Below are positions 7,005 through 14,357 of a stretch of 18,672 bases of DNA, piece by piece. The stretch lies in NCBI GenBank assembly GCA_964591605.1, contig CAZQEN010000132.1, positions 1 through 18,672 of the forward strand, given 5' to 3'. The notes beneath the pieces are model-generated. The model ran no database searches. It was not told the DNA's origin and saw only the letters and a program-made list of their open reading frames with translations. Source of the stretch: CAYLLT01 sp964591605 (GTDB lineage Bacteria > Planctomycetota > Phycisphaerae > UBA1845 > PWPN01). Both the position numbers and the translations under genes were made by a program. The first letter of the stretch is position 1. Each line of letters begins with the position of its first letter.

Positions 7005-8000
7005 CTACCCCGCCTCAACTGTCGCGGACTCCGCCGTGATCAACCCGCATGCGTCGCGCACCTCGCGCATCGTCTGCTGGGCCACAGCGCGGGCGCGGCG
7101 GGCGCCGTCGGCGAGGATGCGGTCGACTTCGGCCGGGTCGTTGGACAGCTCCTCGTAGCGACGGCGGGCGGGGCCGAGGCATTCGAGGTAGAGCTCGAAG
7201 ACGCGCTTCTTGGCCTCCCCGTAGCCGGTTCCGCCGCGGCGGTACCGGTCCTCCCACTCGGCGAGCTCCTCCTTCGAGGCCATCAGCCGCAGCAGGGCCA
7301 TCACGTTGCACTTGTTCGCATCCTTGGGCGCTTCCACCGGCGTCGAGTCGGTCACGATGCTCATGATCTGCCTGCGGGCCTCCTTCTCGGGGCCGAACAG
7401 CTCGATGGTATTGCCGTAACTCTTGCTCATCTTGCGGCCGTCGATGCCCGGGACGACGGCAACCTCGGCCCGGATCACCGGCTCGGGCCGCACGAGGATC
7501 TTCCCGAACGCCGCGTTGAACTTCTCCTGCATGTCCTGCGTCATCTCGATGTGCTGCTTCTGATCCTGCCCGACGGGCACGCCATGCGGCTTGTAGATGA
7601 GGATGTCGGCCGCCTGGAGCACGGGGTAGGCGAACAGCCCGTGATTGGGGCTGAGCCCCTGGGCGACCTTGTCCTTGTAGGAGGTGCCCCGCTGCAGCAG
7701 GCCCAGCGGCGTGACGCACGAGAGGATCCAGGCCAGCTCCGTCACCTCGGGCACGTCGCTCTGGCGGAAGAACACCGTTCTCGCCGGATCGAGCCCGATG
7801 GCCAGATAGGCCAGGGCCACGTGCCGCGTGTTCTCGATCATTTCATCGCGATCGCTCAGGCTGGTGAGCGCGTGGTAATTGGCAATGAAATAGAAACACT
7901 CGTGCTCGCGCTGCATCTCGATCTGGGGGCGCATGGCCCCGAAGTAGTTGCCCAGATGCAGCCGTCCCGATGGCTGAATGCCCGAAAGAAGCCGCTTCAT
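7005..8000 (-). CDS. trpS: Tryptophanyl-tRNA synthetase
   Basis: A 331-residue class I aminoacyl-tRNA synthetase that charges tRNA-Trp with tryptophan using ATP in the cytoplasm. The start gives the classic N-terminus MKRLLSGIQPSGRLHLGN, with the HIGH-type motif as HLGN (15-18). The second signature is KMSKSYGN (190-197). Other family marks are YPVLQAADIL, VPVGQDQKQHIE and a C-terminal helical tRNA-binding part. Its length is normal for a bacterial TrpRS, so it looks complete. AGGAG lies about 11 bases before the ATG. It follows the M50 protease gene by 90 bases on the same strand and may be co-transcribed with it, an arrangement probably due to convenience rather than shared function. Confidence 0.97.
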   Translation of the reverse strand: MKRLLSGIQPSGRLHLGNYFGAMRPQIEMQREHECFYFIANYHALTSLSDRDEMIENTRHVALAYLAIGLDPARTVFFRQSDVPEVTELAWILSCVTPLGLLQRGTSYKDKVAQGLSPNHGLFAYPVLQAADILIYKPHGVPVGQDQKQHIEMTQDMQEKFNAAFGKILVRPEPVIRAEVAVVPGIDGRKMSKSYGNTIELFGPEKEARRQIMSIVTDSTPVEAPKDANKCNVMALLRLMASKEELAEWEDRYRRGGTGYGEAKKRVFELYLECLGPARRRYEELSNDPAEVDRILADGARRARAVAQQTMREVRDACGLITAESATVEAG

Positions 8001-8090
8001 CGATTGGTCATCTCCTCTTGTCCCGCCATTGAACGCGGCGACGCGAACCGGCCGCCGTGCGAAAGGACGGCCGTCCCGCGTTTACGTGAT

Positions 8091-8810
8091 TCATACCCCC
8101 ATTCCGGCCACGTGCCGCAGCATGAAACGGATCGGCGGTCTGATCAGTTCGCCGATGGGGTCCACATCCGAGAAGTTGCCCAGCATGACCAGACCGAGAA
8201 TCACGAACGGCCCGGCCGGCGCCAGCTCCGCGAAGCGCTGCTGACGCTCCGTCCGGAGAAGTTCGAGCGTGATGTGGAATCCGTCGAGCGGATAGAGCGG
8301 CAGGCAGTTGAAGACGGCCAGCCCGACGTTGATCACGACGCCGATGAAGAGCATCGCGCTGAGCAGGTGCAGGAAACTCAGGGTGGTTTCCATCGGCAGG
8401 GGGAGGCTCAGCGACGTGATGAGACCCCCTCTCAGCAGATATTGGACGCCGCGCAGGAGCAGGGCGAAGAGGACGGCCTGGGCCAGGTTGCTCAGCGGCC
8501 CCGCCGCGGTCGAGACGATCACACCCTGCCGCCAGTTGCGGAAGTTGACCGGATTGATCGGTACCGGTTTGGCCCAGCCGATAGGGGCGAACAGCAGACA
8601 GATCGTGCCAAGCGGCTCGAGGTGCCTGAGCGGGTTCAGGGTGCAGCGCCCGAGCCGGTACGCCGTCGGGTCGCCCATCCGCAGCGCGAAGTAGGCATGG
8701 CAGAATTCATGCACGGTCAGGGCCAGCAGGATGATCGGAACGCGCAGCATGAGCTCGACCGGATCCAGGTCCGTCATCGCGGCCGGCGACACTGTCTGCA
8801 GCACGTGCAT
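8091..8810 (-). CDS. Site-2-protease-like M50 zinc metallopeptidase
   Basis: An integral-membrane protease that cuts substrates within or near the membrane. With the ATG at 8810 it has 239 residues. HEFCH (34-38) is the HExxH zinc motif in the first core helix. NCLPLYPLDG (168-177) supplies the third metal ligand (NxxPxxPLDG). Between them lie FAPIGWAKPVPINP and the TAAGPLSNL loop, typical of the short, PDZ-less M50B branch. Hydrophobic segments cover about 23-45, 97-119, 142-165 and 185-215. A GTG at 8846 and an ATG at 8777 are alternative starts; none has a convincing RBS. Its substrate is unknown; candidates in other bacteria are anti-sigma factors and signal-peptide remnants. Confidence 0.9.
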   Translation of the reverse strand: MHVLQTVSPAAMTDLDPVELMLRVPIILLALTVHEFCHAYFALRMGDPTAYRLGRCTLNPLRHLEPLGTICLLFAPIGWAKPVPINPVNFRNWRQGVIVSTAAGPLSNLAQAVLFALLLRGVQYLLRGGLITSLSLPLPMETTLSFLHLLSAMLFIGVVINVGLAVFNCLPLYPLDGFHITLELLRTERQQRFAELAPAGPFVILGLVMLGNFSDVDPIGELIRPPIRFMLRHVAGMGV

Positions 8811-8882
8811 GGAGCGGAATGTACCGCAGAACGCGGAATCCGTCACCCGCGGGCGCGGTCGGGCTCCAGACGAAGGTCCGCG

Positions 8883-10385
8883 TCATACCCCGGCCGTGAC
8901 GAGTGCCGGCGAGAATGGCAGCACCTCGGTCGCCTCGTGGAACCGTCGTCGGAAGCGCACGTGTCGCCGGCGGGTCCACTCGACGAGCGGCCGCCAGGCC
9001 AGGTGGGTCAGACGATGGCGGATCAACAGGTGCCACAGCCGATTCGAGCGTTTGTAGAGGTAGCTCATCGCCAGGTACGGCAGGATCGCACGGACGTCTT
9101 CCGGCCGCCGGCGCCAGATCGAAGCGGGCGAGAACAGGCGGCGATAGCACCAGGCGTAGCCTTCGGCCAGTTGCTCGACCGTCATGTGGCGGGGCCGGAA
9201 CACGACGTGGGCCGTGTCGTACAGCGTCCAGTTCCTGTGCAGGAGGCGGCCCTCGCTCTCCATCTGCCGGAACAGCGGCGTGCCCGGATAGGGTGTGAGG
9301 ATGTGGAACGTGGCACACTCCAGCCGGCTGGCCTCGATCCAGTCGACCAGGCGCCCAAACACGTCGGGGCCATCGTGGTCGAAGCCCAGCACGAAACTGC
9401 CGTTCACCTGGATCCCGTGGTCGTGGAGAATGCGGACGCGCCGCGCGTAGTCCGCCGGGCGCGGGGAGCGTTTGTGAGCGTCGGCCAGGTTCTCGCCCGT
9501 CAGCGACTCGAAACCGATGAACACGCCGGTGCAGCCCGCGCGGGCCATTTCACGGACGAGCGCGGGATGGTCCGTCACGTCGATGGTGACCGCCGCGCTC
9601 CAGATCCGCTCGAGCGGAGCGAGAGCCCGGCACAGCCGGCGCAGGTACTCCGGTCGCGAACCCAGGTTGTTGTCCACAAACACCGCGTACGGCTGGTCGT
9701 CGTCGAGAAACTCCTGCACGACCTGCTCCACGTCGCGCATGCGATAGGGCATGTGCAGATCTTCCGTGGCCAGATAGCAGAACCCGCAGCGGTTGTGGCA
9801 GCCGCGGGTGGCGATCAGACTGGTGGTGGTGAGAAATGCCTCGCGCGGCAGCAGATCGCGCCGCGGGGCCGGATCTTCGCGATAGGGTCGCGCATAATCG
9901 CCGCGGTAGACGGGCTGGAGCTTCCCGGCCTCCACGTCGCTCAGGATCTGCGGCCAGATCTGGACGCCCTCGCCGATCGCCAGGGCATCGGCGTGCGGTG
10001 CGGCCTCCTGAGGACAGGAGAGGACGTGAAGCCCGCCCAGCACGACCTTCGCGCCGCGCGAACGGTACCAGGCCGCGAGTTCGTACGCCCGGCGGGCGAA
10101 CGTCAGATGCACCGTGATCCCCACCACCTGCGGAAAAGGCTCCCACGGCGGGGGGCCCTGCAGGAGGTTCTCATCCCAGTAACGCACCTCCCACTGCCGC
10201 GGGCTGGCCGCGGCCACGCTGGTGAGCGCGAGCGTGGGGGTCAGCACGTGCTTCCCGAAGCTGGCGTGCGGGTCCTTCGGGTAGAAGGGGTTCAGCAGCA
10301 GCGCGTACCTGGAGCGCACGGGCCCGACCCGCTGCGAAGGATCGAGCCGGGGCGCCACGCGCATCTCGCGCGGCATCCATGACAT
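8883..10385 (-). CDS. B12-binding-type radical SAM protein
   Basis: A 500-residue radical SAM enzyme. Residues about 26-165 form a cobalamin-binding-like alpha/beta domain (ALLLNPFYP, VVGITVHLT, VVLGGLHV), but I see no DxHxxG base-off motif. The radical SAM core begins near 185 and carries CHNRCGFC (C196, C200, C203), the CxxxCxxC cluster motif that binds a [4Fe-4S] cluster and SAM. Later core motifs include VFIGFESL and GSFVLGFDHDG. The C-terminal part is basic and helical (RRRHVRFRRRF). Relatives act on lipids, hopanoids, cofactors or antibiotics, so the substrate is open. The start at 10385 has AGGA 8 bases upstream and seems complete. The 165-base gap upstream holds no other gene. It lies between a glycosyltransferase and an intramembrane protease, which hints at envelope work but proves nothing. 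Confidence 0.9.
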   Translation of the reverse strand: MSWMPREMRVAPRLDPSQRVGPVRSRYALLLNPFYPKDPHASFGKHVLTPTLALTSVAAASPRQWEVRYWDENLLQGPPPWEPFPQVVGITVHLTFARRAYELAAWYRSRGAKVVLGGLHVLSCPQEAAPHADALAIGEGVQIWPQILSDVEAGKLQPVYRGDYARPYREDPAPRRDLLPREAFLTTTSLIATRGCHNRCGFCYLATEDLHMPYRMRDVEQVVQEFLDDDQPYAVFVDNNLGSRPEYLRRLCRALAPLERIWSAAVTIDVTDHPALVREMARAGCTGVFIGFESLTGENLADAHKRSPRPADYARRVRILHDHGIQVNGSFVLGFDHDGPDVFGRLVDWIEASRLECATFHILTPYPGTPLFRQMESEGRLLHRNWTLYDTAHVVFRPRHMTVEQLAEGYAWCYRRLFSPASIWRRRPEDVRAILPYLAMSYLYKRSNRLWHLLIRHRLTHLAWRPLVEWTRRRHVRFRRRFHEATEVLPFSPALVTAGV

Positions 10386-10550
10386 ATACTGTTCCTGTCG
10401 AATCGGGACGACGCCATGTCGGTCCTTATTGACTACGCAGACCCCCTGCTGGGAGTTTTCGAGAAATGCAGAAATCTTGCGGGGAGGTGACCCGCGAGTG
10501 TCAGACGGCTTGGGTTACCTGGAACGCCGCTCACCCATGGTCATGTCCGG

Positions 10551-12353
10551 TCACCGCAATCCCGGAGACGGCCGCAGACGATAGACCACCGCCGTGTCCA
10601 TCTTGTCGCGGTTGCGTTGCGATTCCCGGTGGACCGAATCGATCGAGAGATCCCCGAATGATGCGCGGGACAGTTCGTCGAAGAAGCGCGGATTGCCCTT
10701 GAGGCAGCGCTGCTCGTCGAGGACCAGCCAGTCGGGGCGCCTGGCCTGGACCTCCGCCAGGATGCGGGCCAGCTCGTGATCGGGGGGGGACCAGACGTGC
10801 ACGCCATGGGCGTAGAAAGCCACCATGTTGCGCGTGGTCAGAATGCGGGCGCCGGCCGGCTGGCGAGAGCGGATCCATTCGCCAGCGCGGCGCAGGTAGA
10901 CGTCCTGCATGTTGCGGCGTTCCAGCATCCAGGGCAGCGTGGGTCCGATGAGCACGGCCAGGAGAAGGATCACCGCGGGCCTCCATCGCGGCGCGGGGAC
11001 GGCCGCCAGGAGTAACCGGAGTCCGGCGGCCGAATAGGGCAGGGTGATCGCACCGAGCACGAGCACGTGCCGAACGCTCAGCAGCCGCCAGTAATCGAAA
11101 CTGAACAGCAGCCGATAGACGATCGCGATGTGCATGAGGGCGATGGTGAGCAGCATCTGACGGATGGCCGCTGCGGCCGGATGGGGGGCCGGCCGTGAGG
11201 CCGCATCCGGCACGGGCGTGTCGGGTGCGGCCAGCCGGCGGCGGAACAGCAGGTACGCGACGGCCGGGAGCATCAGCGTGACCCGCAGGCACTGGGCATA
11301 GCGCTCGCCGATCAGCAGGGACGCCCGGATCGGGCCGGGCAGGTCCGAGACACGGGCGAGAATCTGTGGCATGCAGCTCGCCTGCAGACCGGAGGATTCA
11401 TCGTGCAGAGAACGGAGGGTTGGTGATGTTCGGAGTGTGGACATCGAGGCTGTCTGGTGTCGGCTTTCCTGCGTTGGTGGTGCTTGCGTGGTCCCATCAT
11501 CGAGACCACACCTATCGCTGCGCGATGGATGGGCCACCCGGGCCACGAATTCCTGGAGCGGCTTCTTGCGGATGAGTGTGCCGGTGAGAAGCATATAGGG
11601 GCTGGCCACCAGCAGGGCGCCGATGCTGACCAGCGCCAGGGCGCGAATGCGGAAGACCCACCGCCAGCCGCGGGCGGTCAGCAGGGTGACGGCGCCTGCG
11701 ACGGCGACCTCCGCCCCTTCCGGACGGCACAGGAATGCCAGGCCGGACAGGCCGCCGGCCGCGAACCACCAGGCCGGCCGTTGACGGCGAAAGCCCAGCA
11801 CGCCGCACGTCAGGGCGAACAGATACAGCGCCAGGTGAGGCATGTCCGACAGGACGTCCGCCGAGAGCTGGCAGAGCTCCGCTGCCGCCGCTGCCAGCAG
11901 CGCGGCCCACAGCGCCGTGGCCGCGTCAAACAGGCTACGGGTGAGCGTGTAGACCGCTGCAACGGTGGCCAGGCCGGCGACCAGCGTCACGAGCATGCCG
12001 GCGATCTGCCAGCCGAGCACCGCATCGGAGACGGCCCCGCGCGGCCAGAAGTGCCGCACCGGGGAGAGCAGCTTGTGCGCGCCGAGAATCAGCGCGGGAT
12101 AGAGCGGATGCTGATCGTGGCTCTTCATGGCCGCAGCAGGGTCCGCATCGAGCGCCTGGGCGTACCAGATGAACGTCGCCCCGTCGCGGCTGATCATGCC
12201 CAGCGTCAGCGCAAGATAGAGACGGATCGGCAGGGCGACCAGAAGGAGGACCAGCAGGAACGTGCGCAGGCCGGGGGCCCTTCGCGCGGATGGAGGACCG
12301 GTGCCGGGTGAAGAGCTCGCAGACGTCGTGTGCACGCTGACAGCATCCCGCAA
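10551..12353 (-). CDS. GT39/ArnT-like membrane glycosyltransferase
   Basis: A 600-residue polytopic membrane protein of the PMT/ArnT class, which moves sugars from a polyprenyl-phosphate donor to lipid or protein outside the inner membrane. After a Ser/Pro-rich cytosolic start and a helix at 30-50 comes the conserved first loop, SRDGATFIWYAQAL, whose Asp (D57) is the probable catalytic acid, then HDQHPLYPALI. About ten further hydrophobic segments follow. The C-terminal 120 residues form a soluble domain (ARILTTRNMVAFYAHG, RPDWLVLDEQRC). Residues about 271-331 are Ser/Thr/Arg-rich, out of character, and look like inserted repeat DNA. The start is uncertain: TTG 12353 opens the frame and GTG 12335 is an alternative; no ATG is near. 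It is divergent from the pseudopilin. Acceptor and donor are unknown. Confidence 0.82.
   Translation of the reverse strand: MRDAVSVHTTSASSSPGTGPPSARRAPGLRTFLLVLLLVALPIRLYLALTLGMISRDGATFIWYAQALDADPAAAMKSHDQHPLYPALILGAHKLLSPVRHFWPRGAVSDAVLGWQIAGMLVTLVAGLATVAAVYTLTRSLFDAATALWAALLAAAAAELCQLSADVLSDMPHLALYLFALTCGVLGFRRQRPAWWFAAGGLSGLAFLCRPEGAEVAVAGAVTLLTARGWRWVFRIRALALVSIGALLVASPYMLLTGTLIRKKPLQEFVARVAHPSRSDRCGLDDGTTQAPPTQESRHQTASMSTLRTSPTLRSLHDESSGLQASCMPQILARVSDLPGPIRASLLIGERYAQCLRVTLMLPAVAYLLFRRRLAAPDTPVPDAASRPAPHPAAAAIRQMLLTIALMHIAIVYRLLFSFDYWRLLSVRHVLVLGAITLPYSAAGLRLLLAAVPAPRWRPAVILLLAVLIGPTLPWMLERRNMQDVYLRRAGEWIRSRQPAGARILTTRNMVAFYAHGVHVWSPPDHELARILAEVQARRPDWLVLDEQRCLKGNPRFFDELSRASFGDLSIDSVHRESQRNRDKMDTAVVYRLRPSPGLR
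11361..11543. repeat. Probable in-frame repeat insertion in the glycosyltransferase gene
   Basis: These bases encode residues about 271-331 of the glycosyltransferase, an atypical Ser/Thr/His/Arg-rich stretch lying between a membrane helix and the next conserved segment. They carry a hairpin, ATCGC (11514-11518) with GCGAT (11522-11526), next to GGGCCACCCGGGCC, a composition like dispersed palindromic repeats. Base composition also drops relative to flanking codons. No target-site duplication was identified. Confidence 0.4.
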
Positions 12354-12418
12354 GCGCCCGGCTTCGTCCAGATCCTCGCTTTTGCCCGCGTTTGGGCGGC
12401 TCGGATAGGATGCGGACC

Positions 12419-12982
12419 ATGTCGCGACGACCTCGACGCGCCCGCGCCCGCCTGTCGCTCATCGAAACCCTCTCGCTGGGCGGCGTTCTGGCTGTCGTGC
12501 TGGGCCTCATCACAGTGGGCGTTTCCAGCGTGCGGAACGAATTGAAGGAACGGCAGGTGTGGGAGGTTCTCCGCCTGCTGGATTCGGCGCTGGCGCTGTA
12601 CCACGATGTGACCGGCGCCTGGCCCGCTTCGGCCGATCACCCGGTGGCTGAGCCGTCTCCCGCCGGACCGGATGCGGACGACGCACGGCCGATTCTCGAA
12701 CGGTTGGCCGCGGTGCCGGCCTCGCGGGCGCTGCTCGACACGCTGCCGGGGCACCTGCGTGTCCCGCCGGATGACGGCCCTGGATTCGGCGGCGTTCGGG
12801 ATCCGTGGGGCACGCGGCTGCATTGCCTGACGGCACAAAGCCCGAGACTGGTCGATCGCCAGGCCGTGGCCGCGCACGGCGGCAGGCCCATCTTTGTCAG
12901 CGCGGGCCTGGACGGCGAGTTTGCCGGTCGTGAGAGCTCGGCCGCCGCGGATAACCTCAGAAGCGATGAGCTCCCGCCATGA
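12419..12982 (+). CDS. GspG-like pseudopilin
   Basis: A 187-residue protein with a type IV pilin-like N-terminus: a basic leader, then LSLIET (12-17) with the invariant Glu at +5, and a hydrophobic helix to about 37. The globular part ends in marks of type II secretion major pseudopilins: DPWGTRLH and then FVSAGLDGEFAG, the calcium-loop type motif. The residue before the expected cleavage point is Arg, not the Gly that prepilin peptidase normally needs, so processing is doubtful. The start at 12419 has AGGA 8 bases upstream; ATG 12410 is possible. No other secretion or pilus gene is nearby, so it is an orphan. It faces the LacI-type gene with only 6 bases between the stops. Confidence 0.75.
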   Translation: MSRRPRRARARLSLIETLSLGGVLAVVLGLITVGVSSVRNELKERQVWEVLRLLDSALALYHDVTGAWPASADHPVAEPSPAGPDADDARPILERLAAVPASRALLDTLPGHLRVPPDDGPGFGGVRDPWGTRLHCLTAQSPRLVDRQAVAAHGGRPIFVSAGLDGEFAGRESSAAADNLRSDELPP

Positions 12983-12988
12983 GGGGGT

Positions 12989-14110
12989 CTACTCCTGCGC
13001 CTCGGAGGGCAGATGGCTGACGACTTGGGCGGGCTCTTCGTTTCCGCCCGGACAGGTGTCGCCCCTCCGGACGTACGGGGGGAGCTGGATGTTGCCGAAC
13101 GTGGATTCGCCCTTTTCGCGAAGCTCGTACATCTTGCGGACGGCGAGTTCGCCGGTGCTGTACCACGACACATCGACGGAGGTGATGCCGGGGCAGCCGG
13201 GCGCCCGCCAGAGCGACGCGTCGCAGCCCACGAGAGAAACGTCCTTGGGCACCTTGAGGCCGGCCCGCTGACAGGCGAGCAGCGAACCCACGCCGGTGAC
13301 CGAGGAGGCGGCATAGACGCCGTCCGGACGCAGCTTGCGCAACTTGGGCGCCAGCCATTCGCTGAGTGCGACATCGCTGATGCCGTTGGGGACGGCCACG
13401 ATCTCCACGCTGGCTCCGGAGCTGCGGGCGATCTCCAGCGCGCCGCCCTCCCGCAGACGGATGGCATCCCACATCTCGTCGTGCCGCACGATGGCCCATC
13501 GGCGGCGGCCCGCCCGGGCGAGTAACTCCGCCGCCAACCGGCCGGCCGCCACGTTGTCGACGTCGATGCAGTTGGATGAGCAGATCGTGAGGTTTTCGGG
13601 AAAGACGATGACCACCGGCAGGCCCTGCTCCATCTGGCGCCGCATCGGCCCGTCGAGGACGCGCAGCGGCGTGCGGAAGATCGCCCCGAAGATGCCGCCA
13701 TCGAGCACGCCGCGAACGCGGTGCAGGGCGCCGTCGGGATCGGGGGAATCCTGCGTGGCCAGCACCGGGTAGAGGTTCAACAGCCGGGAGGCCTCGAGGG
13801 CGCCGGCCAGGAACTGGCCTTCGAAGGCCTGATGATGCCAGGAGATCGCGTCGGCCCTGCCGGCTCCGCGGAGAACGAGGCCGAAGAAGGCCGGGTAAGC
13901 GCTGCGGAGGCTGATGGCCGTCAGGTTGGCGCGGTAGCTGAGCTTGTCGGCGATGTCGCGGACCTTCTGTACCGTTTCCGGCTTGAAGCGCGCGACGACT
14001 TCCGGACGGTTCGTCAGAATGAGCGACACGGTGGCCCGCGAGACGCCCGCCCGCTGGGCGATTGCCTGGATCGTGGGCCGGCCTTGCCTGATGCGGTCTC
14101 CCTTGATCAT
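12989..14110 (-). CDS. LacI/GalR-family transcriptional regulator
   Basis: A 373-residue cytoplasmic regulator. The N-terminal helix-turn-helix, PTIQAIAQRAGVSRATVSLIL (12-32), is the standard LacI DNA-reading unit, followed by a hinge (LSYRANLTAISLRS). The remainder is a sugar-binding periplasmic-protein-like domain of about 280 residues, with FFGLVLRG at its start and VPKDVSLVGCDAS near its end. Such proteins usually repress sugar genes until an inducer binds. The ATG at 14110 has AAGGAC about 10 bases upstream, and a TATAAT box lies 37 bases further up. It is divergent from the sialidase-amidase gene, across 247 bases, which is the most likely target. The inducer cannot be read from the sequence; a sialic acid or amino sugar is a guess. 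Confidence 0.92.
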   Translation of the reverse strand: MIKGDRIRQGRPTIQAIAQRAGVSRATVSLILTNRPEVVARFKPETVQKVRDIADKLSYRANLTAISLRSAYPAFFGLVLRGAGRADAISWHHQAFEGQFLAGALEASRLLNLYPVLATQDSPDPDGALHRVRGVLDGGIFGAIFRTPLRVLDGPMRRQMEQGLPVVIVFPENLTICSSNCIDVDNVAAGRLAAELLARAGRRRWAIVRHDEMWDAIRLREGGALEIARSSGASVEIVAVPNGISDVALSEWLAPKLRKLRPDGVYAASSVTGVGSLLACQRAGLKVPKDVSLVGCDASLWRAPGCPGITSVDVSWYSTGELAVRKMYELREKGESTFGNIQLPPYVRRGDTCPGGNEEPAQVVSHLPSEAQE

Positions 14111-14146
14111 CAGACCTTGTCCTTCTTCATCTCTCGCAGTCAGCGG

Positions 14147-14152
14147 ATTATA
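14147..14152 (-). promoter_or_regulatory. -10 box of the LacI-type regulator gene
   Basis: On the minus strand this is an exact TATAAT preceded by TGG, giving an extended -10 (TGnTATAAT). Start of transcription would fall near 14140, about 30 bases before the gene. The -35 region is weak, which an extended -10 can offset. Confidence 0.55.
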
Positions 14153-14283
14153 CCACAACGCCGTCACCAATGCCTCTGCCTGTCATCAGAGTCACGGAGG
14201 AAGTCTGGCACTTCATTCGGGAACGGACCGGTTCAGCGGCCAAGGTCCGGAAAGTGCAACCACTGGTGAGCGCATGTGGAGGG

Positions 14284-14296
14284 GTGTAGGCTACAC
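14284..14296. promoter_or_regulatory. Candidate operator between regulator and sialidase
   Basis: GTGTAGGCTACAC is a perfect 6-base inverted repeat with one central base. It lies 61 bases before the sialidase-amidase start and in the divergent gap with the LacI-type gene, where such regulators usually bind. Another partly symmetric site, GAACGGACCGGTTC, lies near 14219-14232. Neither matches a known operator. Confidence 0.35.
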
Positions 14297-14357
14297 GGCA
14301 GGGCTGCTGCTGCGCGTCCAAGCGCGGATCGCCCTGAGGCACCCAGGGACTCCATCG

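Noticed and set aside
6675..10382. A plus-strand frame open for 1235 codons
   Set aside because: It runs antisense across four well-supported minus-strand genes and their gaps. Its Arg/His/Gln-rich translation has no domain. It is a mirror of high-GC codon use.
11457..12311. Plus-strand frame opposite the glycosyltransferase
   Set aside because: Gln/Arg/Gly-rich translation, no domain, and the minus strand encodes a hydrophobic membrane protein with the expected first loop.
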